This document shows positions 8,351 to 15,995 of a stretch of DNA of 64,000 nucleotides, piece by piece. Made by a program: the position numbers and the translations under genes. This DNA comes from Archaeoglobaceae archaeon. GTDB lineage: Archaea > Halobacteriota > Archaeoglobi > Archaeoglobales > Archaeoglobaceae. The stretch's first letter is position 1; each line of letters begins with the position of its first letter. The notes under the pieces were generated by a model, which did no database searches, was not told the DNA's origin, and saw nothing but the letters and a program-made list of their open reading frames with translations. The DNA is taken from assembly GCA_026986375.1 (NCBI GenBank), contig JALSOQ010000005.1:62001-126000 (forward strand). The letters run 5' to 3'.

Positions 8351-8662
8351 GTGGGCTAGGCCGGGGGGTTCGGCGTCCCCTGTAACCCGAAACCGTCGAT
8401 ATGCGGGGGCCGAAGCCGAGGGAAGGCCCGTCCGACGGAAAATCACAGTCCGGTCCGGTCTCGTAGAGTCCCCGTCCCGAGGGGTCGGCGGTCACGGTTG
8501 GGACATCTGGAGGGATGTCCCGCCGTGTTTGCCGGGGGGACCGGCCCAGGCCCGGAAGGGAGCAGGCTTACCCCGGACGACCGGCGCTCTCGGGGGTTCG
8601 GGGAGGAGAGGCCGGACCGGACTGCTTTCCGTTCGGACGGGTCGACCCGAGGCGTGCCCACC
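8351..8662 (+). ncRNA. ffs: SRP 7S RNA
   Basis: A roughly 312-base GC-rich RNA whose ends pair (GTGGGC with GCCCAC), as in archaeal 7S RNA helix 1. The Alu-domain GGGCTAGGCCGGGGGGTTCGG start and the S-domain segment with GGCCCAGGCCCGGAAGGG and GAGCAG (8555-8572) are the conserved SRP landmarks bound by SRP19 and SRP54. It scaffolds the signal recognition particle for cotranslational targeting. An upstream TATA element and the absence of coding constraint support the call. Confidence 0.93.
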
Positions 8663-8677
8663 ATTAAAGTGATAGTC

Positions 8678-9259
8678 ATGAAGGGATTCGCGATTTTGTG
8701 GGATCTGGACGGAACCCTGATAGACACGACCGAGCTCAGAGTGAGATCGTTCATCTACGCCTTAGAGAGAATAGGATATCCTATAAAGCCCGAACACGCT
8801 TTTGAGGTTAGAAAGAGGCTCGGAATGAAATACGAGGACATAATGAGGGAAGTATTCCCGGATCTATCGAAGGAGGAGGTGGAGGAAGTCAGAAGGATTA
8901 GGAGGGAGTTCATGCTGTCGAACATCGAATTCATAAAGCCTTTACCGGCATCGAAGCTTTTGCGAGAGTTGAGCGATTATCCGAACGCCCTCGTTACGTC
9001 ATCAAACAGATACTTCGTCGAAAAGATCGTCGAGATGTTCGGCTGGAAGTTCGACGTCATAATCACGGCGGACGACGTTAGGAAGGGCAAACCCAATCCC
9101 GAACCTATTCTTCTCGCGTTGAAAAGGCTCAACGTTTCGGACGGCGTCATGATAGGCGATTCGGAATTCGACAGAATTTCTGCGGAAAAAGCCGGAATAA
9201 GGTTTTTGCACGTCAAAGACATCGATAAAATTTGGGAGATCCTCCGTCAAACTAAATAA
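8678..9259 (+). CDS. HAD-family phosphatase (phosphoglycolate phosphatase-like)
   Basis: A 193-residue HAD hydrolase. Motif I is WDLDGTLIDT at residue 8, motif II is ALVTSSNR, and motif III/IV are the lysine in RKGKPNPEP and GDSEFDR. A helical cap lies between motifs I and II, as in Gph/PpaX. The ATG lies only 15 bases after the SRP RNA end and no TATA box fits between them, so it may be transcribed with the SRP RNA. The open frame extends upstream through SRP RNA sequence but that part is clearly not protein. The substrate is undetermined. Confidence 0.8.
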   Translation: MKGFAILWDLDGTLIDTTELRVRSFIYALERIGYPIKPEHAFEVRKRLGMKYEDIMREVFPDLSKEEVEEVRRIRREFMLSNIEFIKPLPASKLLRELSDYPNALVTSSNRYFVEKIVEMFGWKFDVIITADDVRKGKPNPEPILLALKRLNVSDGVMIGDSEFDRISAEKAGIRFLHVKDIDKIWEILRQTK

Positions 9260-9322
9260 ATCTTAAGCAATAAATATCTAATAATTTAATGAATTATACT
9301 AAATTCAAATTAAAATTCTTGG

Positions 9323-9341
9323 GATCTCTCACTTTGAGATC
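9323..9341. repeat. inverted repeat in the 9260-9425 gap
   Basis: GATCTC-7-GAGATC forms a short stem-loop in an AT-rich 165-base gap. It lies after the HAD gene and before the promoter of the next operon, so it may be a terminator or operator. Otherwise I see only AT-rich sequence here. Confidence 0.3.
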
Positions 9342-9372
9342 TCGAAACATTTTGGAGAAAATACCGAAAAAA

Positions 9373-9380
9373 TTTATATA
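9373..9380 (+). promoter_or_regulatory. TATA box for the DUF505-pair operon
   Basis: TTTATATA, about 30 bases before a GGAGGTGGTGATC ribosome site, is the likely promoter for the genes at 9426 and 10132. Confidence 0.6.
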
Positions 9381-9425
9381 CTGTTTGATCTAACTAAATC
9401 TTCACAAATCGTGGAGGTGGTGATC

Positions 9426-10121
9426 TTGAGCATCGACAGACTTAGGGAGCTTCAGGCGTTGAACACTCTCGTGTTTGAAACACTCGGAAGTCCGGAGAAG
9501 GAGAGGGAGTTCAAGTTCAAGGAGCTCAAGAGGTGGGGATTCGACTTGATAAGGGGTAAGATCGGAGGAAAGGACACATACTTCACTGCCGAAACCGGTA
9601 GGAGAAAGGTCGGTGATAGATACACCGTGGAAGGCGTGGAATACGAGGTTTCGGAAATTTTGAGTGAACTTCCGAAGAACAAGAAGCTTTTCGCCCACAT
9701 AGAGAGCTACGACGGCAGAGCATACATCGTCTGCCAGCTTAGGGAGGGTGAGGAGAACTTGGAGATACTCAGGGTTCCGGCGGCTTCGCTGATACTGTCC
9801 TTCTTCAAGAAGAACAAGCTGAACCAGCTCGTTTCATACATGAGGAACGTTGGAATATGCATCGAGTTCGTGAAGCAGAGGGGACAGGAGGGTAAACCCG
9901 TTCCGTTCGAGGAGCTCCCCACAGTTGCGAGGAAGTTCCTGAGAACTGCCAAAGATGTCGAAAAGGAAGCCGGATTCGGGAGGATTGCTCTCGCCTATTA
10001 CGGGGAGGACAAGGAGATGAAGCCGAGGTATAGAATTTCGTGGCTTCTCCCTACCATCGCGATGTTCGAACTCGAAATAGCTCAGAAAGCGGATAAGGCT
10101 TTGGCGATGTTCGTAAGCTGA
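9426..10121 (+). CDS. conserved archaeal protein of unknown function, partner of DUF505
   Basis: About 231 residues starting at TTG directly behind a strong ribosome site; a GTG 15 bases upstream is less well placed. The sequence is soluble and mixed alpha/beta, with a [16 protein letters not shown] segment and a C-terminal [22 protein letters not shown] helix. I do not recognise the family. It is followed after 10 bases by a DUF505 gene, so the two probably act together. Confidence 0.6.
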   Translation: MSIDRLRELQALNTLVFETLGSPEKEREFKFKELKRWGFDLIRGKIGGKDTYFTAETGRRKVGDRYTVEGVEYEVSEILSELPKNKKLFAHIESYDGRAYIVCQLREGEENLEILRVPAASLILSFFKKNKLNQLVSYMRNVGICIEFVKQRGQEGKPVPFEELPTVARKFLRTAKDVEKEAGFGRIALAYYGEDKEMKPRYRISWLLPTIAMFELEIAQKADKALAMFVS

Positions 10122-10131
10122 GGTGGTCGGC

Positions 10132-11814
10132 ATGTTCGTCAAAGTAAGACACCTCAGAGCTTTGATCGATCTGAAAGAAGGGAAGGATGTGGAAAGTGGA
10201 ACTCTGCTCGAACTGAGGGTTCTCAACTTCGTGGATAAGACTGACGGAAAGTTCCGACTCACTAAAGCGGGAAGCAAGATGCTCGGAGTTGCACTAAAGC
10301 TGAAGTTGGACGAAATTCCGGACGTCTTCGTCGATACCGAGATAGTCAAGATGCTCGAACTACTTCAGAAGACGGGATGGATTCCGGAAGAGTGGTCGAA
10401 AGTTCTTGAGGAGAGAGGCCTCGCTAAAGATGGAAAGCTTACGGAAATCGGTAGAGTCGTTTTGAACGTTTACTACGGCACGCATCCTAACTTGCTCGTA
10501 ACTAAGGAGCTTTTGGACTTCGTCGCGGGGATGCCAAAGATGGGAACTTTTGAGGAGCTCGTAGCTTACAAGGAAAGAGTAGGCTACGGAGAAAACGTGA
10601 TAAACGCACTTCAGGCTATGAGAATTCTGTTGATATCTCCTAAAACTCAGGGTAAAGCTTTTTCAACGACTGAAACTCACGAATACCTCTTAAACATGGC
10701 GAAGATGGTAAAAAGACTCGACAGGCCGATATTCGTCAGGGGGAGGGAGTTCAGAGCTTTGAGGCAGAATAGGGAATTGGACGAACTCGAAGAAATGGGT
10801 CTGAGGAATGATGTGGGAGTTACCGACTTAGGAAAAGTCGTGGCCGATGCCTACGAATCTATCGGAGTCAGGGAGAGTCCAGTTTATCCCATATACGTCA
10901 CAGAGGAAGAGCTGAAGATTCTTAGGGTCGTGGCTAAGATAGAAGAAATTCATTCGAACTCTCCGGACATCCTTCCGACTTATTCTGAAATCAGGGAGAG
11001 GTCGGGATCGGAGAACGCCGGAGAGCTCCTGCACATCCTCGAATCCAAGGATTTCGTGAGGAGGGATGTCGTCAAGGGAAAGGAGACATACTGGCTCACG
11101 GGATGGGGTAGGAGGGTAATTGATTACGGAGTGGTTTCCGTGGACGGAATGAAGGCTCTGACTTTCCCAAAAGCCGGAGACGTTCCCATATACGAGTGGG
11201 TGGTTAGGGCCAAGGAGGAGGAGCTCGTCAAGATGGGAATAACGCAGAAGGGAAGGTTCCTGCTCGAACTGACCGAATCCATCGATAGGAAACCCTACCT
11301 CACGAAATTCGATGTCGCTATACTCGCTAAGACTCCGAGGAGGGGTTACGTTTTGAAGGACGACCTCGTGGAAGTGGTAAGGGAATATGCGGGTGACGGC
11401 GAGATAGAGAGGGCGATAGGCGAGGCGGAGAGCAAGGGATATGTCGTTGAGCTACAGAACAAGGCGGTAAAGCTTACACCCCTCGGAAGGATTATGAAGG
11501 ATGTGGTGGAATACGCCAAAACGAAGGAGCTCATGAACGTAGCCTTTGCTATAACTCCGACGACGTTCGAAGTTCTCAGAGCGATAGTCGAAAACATCGA
11601 TTTCTTCAACAGACTATGGAGGGAGAAGAAGGAGGAGAGAAACTACAAGACGGACGAGATTGAATTCCTGAAGAGCAGGGTTAAGATGAGCGAGGAGGAG
11701 ATAGAGAAGAGCCTGAAACTTTTGAGAGCGGTCGGCTTGCTCGGTAAGAAGAGCGTCACGAAGGCCGGAAAGCTTTTGGTGAGGGCCTACTCTAAAGCAA
11801 CCCTTCAAACTTGA
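10132..11814 (+). CDS. DUF505 family protein with repeated winged-helix-like units
   Basis: About 560 residues. The sequence repeats a pattern of helix-turn-helix-like units ending in phrases such as FRLTKAGSKMLG, GKLTEIGRVVLN, VGVTDLGKVVADA, YWLTGWGRRVID, AVKLTPLGRIMKD and KSVTKAGKLLV. Each resembles the wing of a winged helix. This multi-wing array is the form known as DUF505 in Archaeoglobi and methanogens. The ATG follows GGTGGTCGG. The function is unknown; nucleic-acid or protein scaffolding is inference. It is convergent with and overlaps the next gene by 23 bases. Confidence 0.7.
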   Translation: MFVKVRHLRALIDLKEGKDVESGTLLELRVLNFVDKTDGKFRLTKAGSKMLGVALKLKLDEIPDVFVDTEIVKMLELLQKTGWIPEEWSKVLEERGLAKDGKLTEIGRVVLNVYYGTHPNLLVTKELLDFVAGMPKMGTFEELVAYKERVGYGENVINALQAMRILLISPKTQGKAFSTTETHEYLLNMAKMVKRLDRPIFVRGREFRALRQNRELDELEEMGLRNDVGVTDLGKVVADAYESIGVRESPVYPIYVTEEELKILRVVAKIEEIHSNSPDILPTYSEIRERSGSENAGELLHILESKDFVRRDVVKGKETYWLTGWGRRVIDYGVVSVDGMKALTFPKAGDVPIYEWVVRAKEEELVKMGITQKGRFLLELTESIDRKPYLTKFDVAILAKTPRRGYVLKDDLVEVVREYAGDGEIERAIGEAESKGYVVELQNKAVKLTPLGRIMKDVVEYAKTKELMNVAFAITPTTFEVLRAIVENIDFFNRLWREKKEERNYKTDEIEFLKSRVKMSEEEIEKSLKLLRAVGLLGKKSVTKAGKLLVRAYSKATLQT

Positions 11815-12421
11815 GAATCCTCTCGGCCCACTTCAACTTTTTGAGCTTTTTTCCCTCCGCTTTCTCGAAATCGAATCCTATGAGCTTTATTTTTCTGGCT
11901 TCGAACGTCTTTGCAATTACGGCCGCTCTATCTCCATCCGTAAACCCTCCGAAGTTGTATATCCTACCGAGGGGTTTCGACTGCGTCGTCGCCACGAATC
12001 TCTTCAGCTTCGGAACGACGGATCTAATTCTGTCCACGTTGTCGCCGTGTGCGTGCAGAACCAATATGCATCCCCTCCTTTCGAGATCGATCAAGATTTC
12101 GTCCGGTTCTTCCATGTCAGTAACGTGGACGTCTGGAACGAATTCGGGCATAAATCTCTTCAGTCTTAGAATGCTCTTTCCGGCCGCGATCTTCACCCAA
12201 TTGGGCCTTAGGATTTCTTCGACATCTTTCTCGCCCACCGCTCCTCCGATAACGACGACATCTCTGCCGGCGATTCTATTACTTAAAATCGAGCAGTCCA
12301 AAAGCTTGTCCTTTCCCAATTCGTATAGAATCTTCGCGGATTTAATGTCTTCGTCTTCGCTGAAACCGAAATCCGAGAGAATTTTCGGGTAGAACTCTTT
12401 CAGCCAGACATCCAAATTCAT
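11792..12421 (-). CDS. mptE: 6-hydroxymethyl-7,8-dihydropterin pyrophosphokinase, MptE-like (DUF115)
   Basis: A 209-residue DUF115 protein. VIGGAVGEKD, VTDMEEPDE, LVLHAHGDNVDRIR and NFGGFTDGDRAAVIA are the family motifs of the archaeal pterin pyrophosphokinase, which replaces FolK in tetrahydromethanopterin synthesis. An Archaeoglobus-type sulfate reducer uses this cofactor. The stop is TAG. Its last 23 bases overlap the convergent DUF505 gene. Confidence 0.82.
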   Translation of the reverse strand: MNLDVWLKEFYPKILSDFGFSEDEDIKSAKILYELGKDKLLDCSILSNRIAGRDVVVIGGAVGEKDVEEILRPNWVKIAAGKSILRLKRFMPEFVPDVHVTDMEEPDEILIDLERRGCILVLHAHGDNVDRIRSVVPKLKRFVATTQSKPLGRIYNFGGFTDGDRAAVIAKTFEARKIKLIGFDFEKAEGKKLKKLKWAERILKFEGLL

Positions 12422-12494
12422 TTAAATCCCGTCGGCAAAATTCTAACGCCGCGATGATGACTACTCCCGCCCCTGAACCGTGATGAGTTTTACG

Positions 12495-13868
12495 CTAACT
12501 GAGTGGCTCCGTCTTTTCTCCAGGAACGGGAACGGGATACTTGGAGGTTAAACAGGCTAAGCAGAGCTCACACCTCTTAAATCCCACCGCCTTAAGCAAA
12601 CCGTCCAAGCTAAGATATGCCAAGCTGTCCGCGTTGAGAGCTTCTCTGATTTCATCGACGCTTTTGTTGCTCGCTATCAACTCCTCCCTCGTCGACATGT
12701 CTATTCCGAAGTAGCACGGGGCTATTATCGGCGGACTTCCGACTCTGAAGTGAACCTCCCTCGCCCCGGCCCTTCTCACCATGTCCACTATCTTTCTCGA
12801 TGTAGTCCCCCTCACTATGCTGTCGTCCACGAGAACGACGCTCCTTCCTTCGACGTTCTCCTTAACCACGTTAATTTTAAGCTGGACGGATACCTCTCTT
12901 AGCCTCTGTTCCGGCATTATGAAGGTTCTGCCGACGTATCTGTTCTTTATGAGCGCTTCCATGTATGGCAATCCCGATTCCCTCGAAAATCCTATCGCAG
13001 CGGTAGTTCCGCTGTCGGGAACGGGGGAAACCAAATCAGAGTTTACCGGACTTTCTCTTGCAAGAATTTCGCCCATCCTATATCTCGCCCTGTAAACGCT
13101 CACACCATCTATTACGGAATCGGGCCTCGCGAAGTATATGAACTCAAAAACGCACCTCGCCAATCTCTTGCTTTCCGCAATCCTAACGAATTCTATGCCG
13201 TTTCTGTCCACAATAACCGCTTCCCCTGGCCTTACGTCCCTAATCTTATCGGCTCCAACCGCGTCCAAAGCGCAGGTTTCGCTCGCGACGACGTAACCGA
13301 ATTCCGTTTCTCCTACGCATAAAGGCCTGAATCCCAAAGCGTCTCTGTAACCGATTAAAACGTCGTTGAAGAGAATCGTCAAGGAGAAACTGCCGATCAG
13401 CTTTTCCTGCAAAAGCCTCAGCGATTCGACGATGTCGAACTTCATCAGAAACGCCGATAAAAGTTGGGCTATCACTTCGGTATCGGAATTCGTTACGAAT
13501 ATCCTCCCCTCGTTTTCGAGCATCGCCCTAAGCTGGGCGTAGTTTACCAAGTTCCCGTTGTGACCTACGGCCAGATAACCGGCCTTGGACTTCACCAGTA
13601 TGGGCTGTGCGTTCTCTATTCTCGATTCTCCCGTCGTAGAATACCTCACGTGTCCTATGGCGCAGTTGCCCTTAAGCTTGTCGAGAATCTCCCCGCCGAA
13701 AACCTCGGTGACGAGCCCCATCCCCTTGTGCAACCTCACCTCCCCATCGCTGAATATAGCCATTCCCGCAGACTCCTGCCCTCTGTGCTGTAGGGAGTAG
13801 AGCGTGAAGTAAACTATTTTCGACGTAATTGTTTCGTCGTCGCAGTAAACTCCGACTACGCCGCACAT
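12495..13868 (-). CDS. purF: amidophosphoribosyltransferase
   Basis: A 457-residue PurF. Met-Cys2 starts the Ntn glutaminase domain (CGVVGVY, GHVRYSTTG, VGHNGNLVN). The PRTase domain has the PRPP loop SVVLVDDSIVRGTTS near residue 345. Cysteines near the end (RCELCLACL) fit the Fe-S or structural set of some PurF enzymes. It makes phosphoribosylamine in the first step of purine synthesis. The gene follows L37e and LSm on the same strand with no gap. Confidence 0.95.
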   Translation of the reverse strand: MCGVVGVYCDDETITSKIVYFTLYSLQHRGQESAGMAIFSDGEVRLHKGMGLVTEVFGGEILDKLKGNCAIGHVRYSTTGESRIENAQPILVKSKAGYLAVGHNGNLVNYAQLRAMLENEGRIFVTNSDTEVIAQLLSAFLMKFDIVESLRLLQEKLIGSFSLTILFNDVLIGYRDALGFRPLCVGETEFGYVVASETCALDAVGADKIRDVRPGEAVIVDRNGIEFVRIAESKRLARCVFEFIYFARPDSVIDGVSVYRARYRMGEILARESPVNSDLVSPVPDSGTTAAIGFSRESGLPYMEALIKNRYVGRTFIMPEQRLREVSVQLKINVVKENVEGRSVVLVDDSIVRGTTSRKIVDMVRRAGAREVHFRVGSPPIIAPCYFGIDMSTREELIASNKSVDEIREALNADSLAYLSLDGLLKAVGFKRCELCLACLTSKYPVPVPGEKTEPLS

Positions 13869-14048
13869 TTAATTGCTCTTCTTTTTCTTCTTAAGCCAGT
13901 TGAACTTCCTAAGCCTCTTGCTCCTTCCGAAACCGCATGCGGCGCAGTATCCCTTCCTCCAGTGGAACGAAACCCTACCACACCTTCTGCACTTTATGTG
14001 AACTATCTTCCTACCCCTTTTTCCCATCGCGGCCGTTCCGTCCGACAT
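13869..14048 (-). CDS. rpl37e: ribosomal protein L37e (eL37)
   Basis: A 59-residue zinc-ribbon protein of the large subunit. The zinc ligands are KCRRCG and YCAACGFG, followed by the basic tail with [10 protein letters not shown]. The start chosen gives [12 protein letters not shown], close to the usual L37e N-terminus. An internal Met at residue 8 is an alternative. It lies between LSm and purF with ten and zero base gaps, a common archaeal LSm-L37e pairing. Confidence 0.93.
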   Translation of the reverse strand: MSDGTAAMGKRGRKIVHIKCRRCGRVSFHWRKGYCAACGFGRSKRLRKFNWLKKKKKSN

Positions 14049-14058
14049 CTCACATCAC

Positions 14059-14283
14059 CTACTGCGAGGGAGATACGAAAACTACCGTGTCACCTCTGAT
14101 TATAACGCTTCCCAACTTCCTGACGACTTCCCCGTTCTGAATCTCCTCGGCATCTTCGAGCACCAAATTCATGTGGATGTCGTATCCGTTCAGTATTCCC
14201 CTGAACTCCCTACCTCCCTTTAACCTCACGAGCACGGGAGTCCGCAACGCCTTGTTTAGGACGTCCAGAGGTCTTTTTGACAT
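14059..14283 (-). CDS. LSm (Sm-like) RNA-binding protein
   Basis: A 74-residue archaeal Sm protein. Sm1 is the [28 protein letters not shown] segment, which includes the uridine-binding His-x-Asn. Sm2 is [12 protein letters not shown]. These form heptameric rings that bind U-rich RNA. It is followed by L37e and purF as one operon. The stop is TAG. Confidence 0.93.
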   Translation of the reverse strand: MSKRPLDVLNKALRTPVLVRLKGGREFRGILNGYDIHMNLVLEDAEEIQNGEVVRKLGSVIIRGDTVVFVSPSQ

Positions 14284-14352
14284 GGTTTCTCCTCCAAAAA
14301 GGCTTTTATCTTCGGTCACCGCTTGAATATTTAAAAATATCGGAGGGAGGGC

Positions 14353-14829
14353 ATGAAGAGGCACATGCTTAGGAAGAAGGAGTCGAAACGTATAGCTAAG
14401 ATGATCGCGGAAGAAACCGGGGTAGAGCTGAAGGGGGATATGGAAAGAGTCGAAATCGACGGAAAAGTCGTAATATTGGTAGATGGAGAACCGATGATCT
14501 TGGAGCACGAGGGGAGGTTCTATCTGACAGTCTATGCCCTCTTGAAGTTCAAGCCTTCGAGGGGGAAGGTAGTGGTGGACGAGGGGGCGATGCCCCATAT
14601 AATAAACGGTGCGGATGTCATGAAACCGGGAATAGTCGAGGCGGACGAGAGCATCAAAAAGGGTGATTTCGTTTACGTCGTTGTTGAGGGAAAGAAGACT
14701 CCCTTGGCCGTAGGAATAGCTCTGGTGGATGGGAAGGAGATGGTCGGAGGGAAGGGAAAGGCCGTAAAGACGATCCACCACCTGAAGGATAAGATCTGGA
14801 GAGCCTTTTTCACCAACCCAAAAAGTTAA
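14353..14829 (+). CDS. PUA-domain RNA-binding protein (DUF1947/Tma20-like)
   Basis: A 158-residue protein with an N-terminal pre-PUA region (residues 1-75) and a C-terminal PUA domain. The PUA part has [22 protein letters not shown] near residue 75 and the [21 protein letters not shown] strands, typical of archaeal homologues of Tma20/MCT-1. It probably contacts rRNA or tRNA. Twenty-six bases separate it from the MoxR gene. Confidence 0.8.
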   Translation: MKRHMLRKKESKRIAKMIAEETGVELKGDMERVEIDGKVVILVDGEPMILEHEGRFYLTVYALLKFKPSRGKVVVDEGAMPHIINGADVMKPGIVEADESIKKGDFVYVVVEGKKTPLAVGIALVDGKEMVGGKGKAVKTIHHLKDKIWRAFFTNPKS

Positions 14830-14855
14830 GATATGTTAGACTGAGTGATAGTCGG

Positions 14856-15995
14856 ATGCTTGAGGATAAGCTTGCGGATCTCAAGTTCGAGCTGGCTGAA
14901 ACGTTCGTTCAAAGGGAAGCAGAAATAACGGCCGTGCTTTCGGGTTTGCTTTCGGGTGAGCCGGTAATATTGGTCGGAGAGGTAGGGACTGCCAAGACCG
15001 CCCTAATAGAAAGGTTGGCCAAGATGATAGATGCGAAATACTTCTACTACCTCCTAACCAGATTTACGGAACCGGACGAGCTTTTGGGAGCTTTGGACAT
15101 AAACGCTTTAAGAGAGGGAAAATACGTTAGGAGGACGGAAGGTAAGCTTCCTGAGGCGGAGATAGTTTTCTTGGACGAGATATTCAAAGCTTCTTCCGCT
15201 ATAAGAAACATACTCCTCGACATAATTCTCAACAAGCGTATATTCAGCGACGGAACATACATCCAACTCCCGATGCTCGCTCTATACACCGCAAGCAACG
15301 AGATAAGCACGGATGTAGAGGATATGCCGTTCTACGATAGGTTGACGATCAGGTGTTTCGTCAAGAGCGTTTCGGAGGATTCCTGGGAGGAACTGATAGA
15401 GAAGGGAATTCTGTTGGATGGCAATCCGGAGGCTCCTACGCTGATGAGCGTCGAAGACGTTAAGGAGCTCCAGAGGATGGTCAACGAGAGATTTAGAAAT
15501 ATAACCAAAAACTCGACGCTGATAAGGAAATACATCGAAGCTTTGGCGGTTCTGAGGCAGAGGGGTGTTAGGATTTCGGACAGGAGGAAGATAAAGGTTC
15601 TCAAGACAGCTTCGGCTATCTCGGTAGTTTACGGTGAGGAAAACGTGAGCTTGGATTCTCTCGCGGAAGCACTGAAGTTCTCGGCCGTCCACGATGAGGA
15701 CGAGTTGAAGAAGGTGGATCAGGTGATACTCGAACTGGGCTTGAGCAGTTTCTACCAGCACGTTCAGAAGATTCAGGTGGTTACCGCCGAACTTCAGAAC
15801 GCTTTGAACGCGAGCGTTGGGGGAGGTATGGAGGAGTTGAAGATGCTTTCAGCCGTTTACAAGCGAGCTTCGACTGTTATGGCCGAGATTCCACAAAATC
15901 CACGCCTCATCCCATACACGAGACAGTTGAGGCAGGCGATAAGTAGGGCTAAGGACGTTTTGGAGAAGAAGAAGGCCGAGTTGTTCGGAGAATGA
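14856..15995 (+). CDS. MoxR/RavA-type AAA+ ATPase
   Basis: A 379-residue AAA+ protein. Walker A is GEVGTAKTAL near residue 37, Walker B is IVFLDEIFKAS near residue 104, and sensor 1 is ALYTASNE. The lid and a C-terminal coiled segment with ELQNALNASVGGG follow. MoxR ATPases act with VWA proteins to mature or remodel target complexes. The start of the VWA gene overlaps this stop (ATGATG), confirming the pair. Confidence 0.88.
   Translation: MLEDKLADLKFELAETFVQREAEITAVLSGLLSGEPVILVGEVGTAKTALIERLAKMIDAKYFYYLLTRFTEPDELLGALDINALREGKYVRRTEGKLPEAEIVFLDEIFKASSAIRNILLDIILNKRIFSDGTYIQLPMLALYTASNEISTDVEDMPFYDRLTIRCFVKSVSEDSWEELIEKGILLDGNPEAPTLMSVEDVKELQRMVNERFRNITKNSTLIRKYIEALAVLRQRGVRISDRRKIKVLKTASAISVVYGEENVSLDSLAEALKFSAVHDEDELKKVDQVILELGLSSFYQHVQKIQVVTAELQNALNASVGGGMEELKMLSAVYKRASTVMAEIPQNPRLIPYTRQLRQAISRAKDVLEKKKAELFGE

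Noticed and set aside
8498-8677. N-terminal extension of the HAD protein
   Set aside because: The open frame covers SRP RNA sequence; the HAD domain starts at 8678.
12495-14061. Idea that UAG is recoded genome-wide
   Set aside because: PurF, LSm, MptE, the GTPase, PAN, CobN-C and others end in TAG where the family normally ends, so TAG works as a stop in the host.
14284-14781. Long minus-strand frame extending upstream of LSm
   Set aside because: It overlaps the PUA gene on the other strand and the LSm family starts at 14283.
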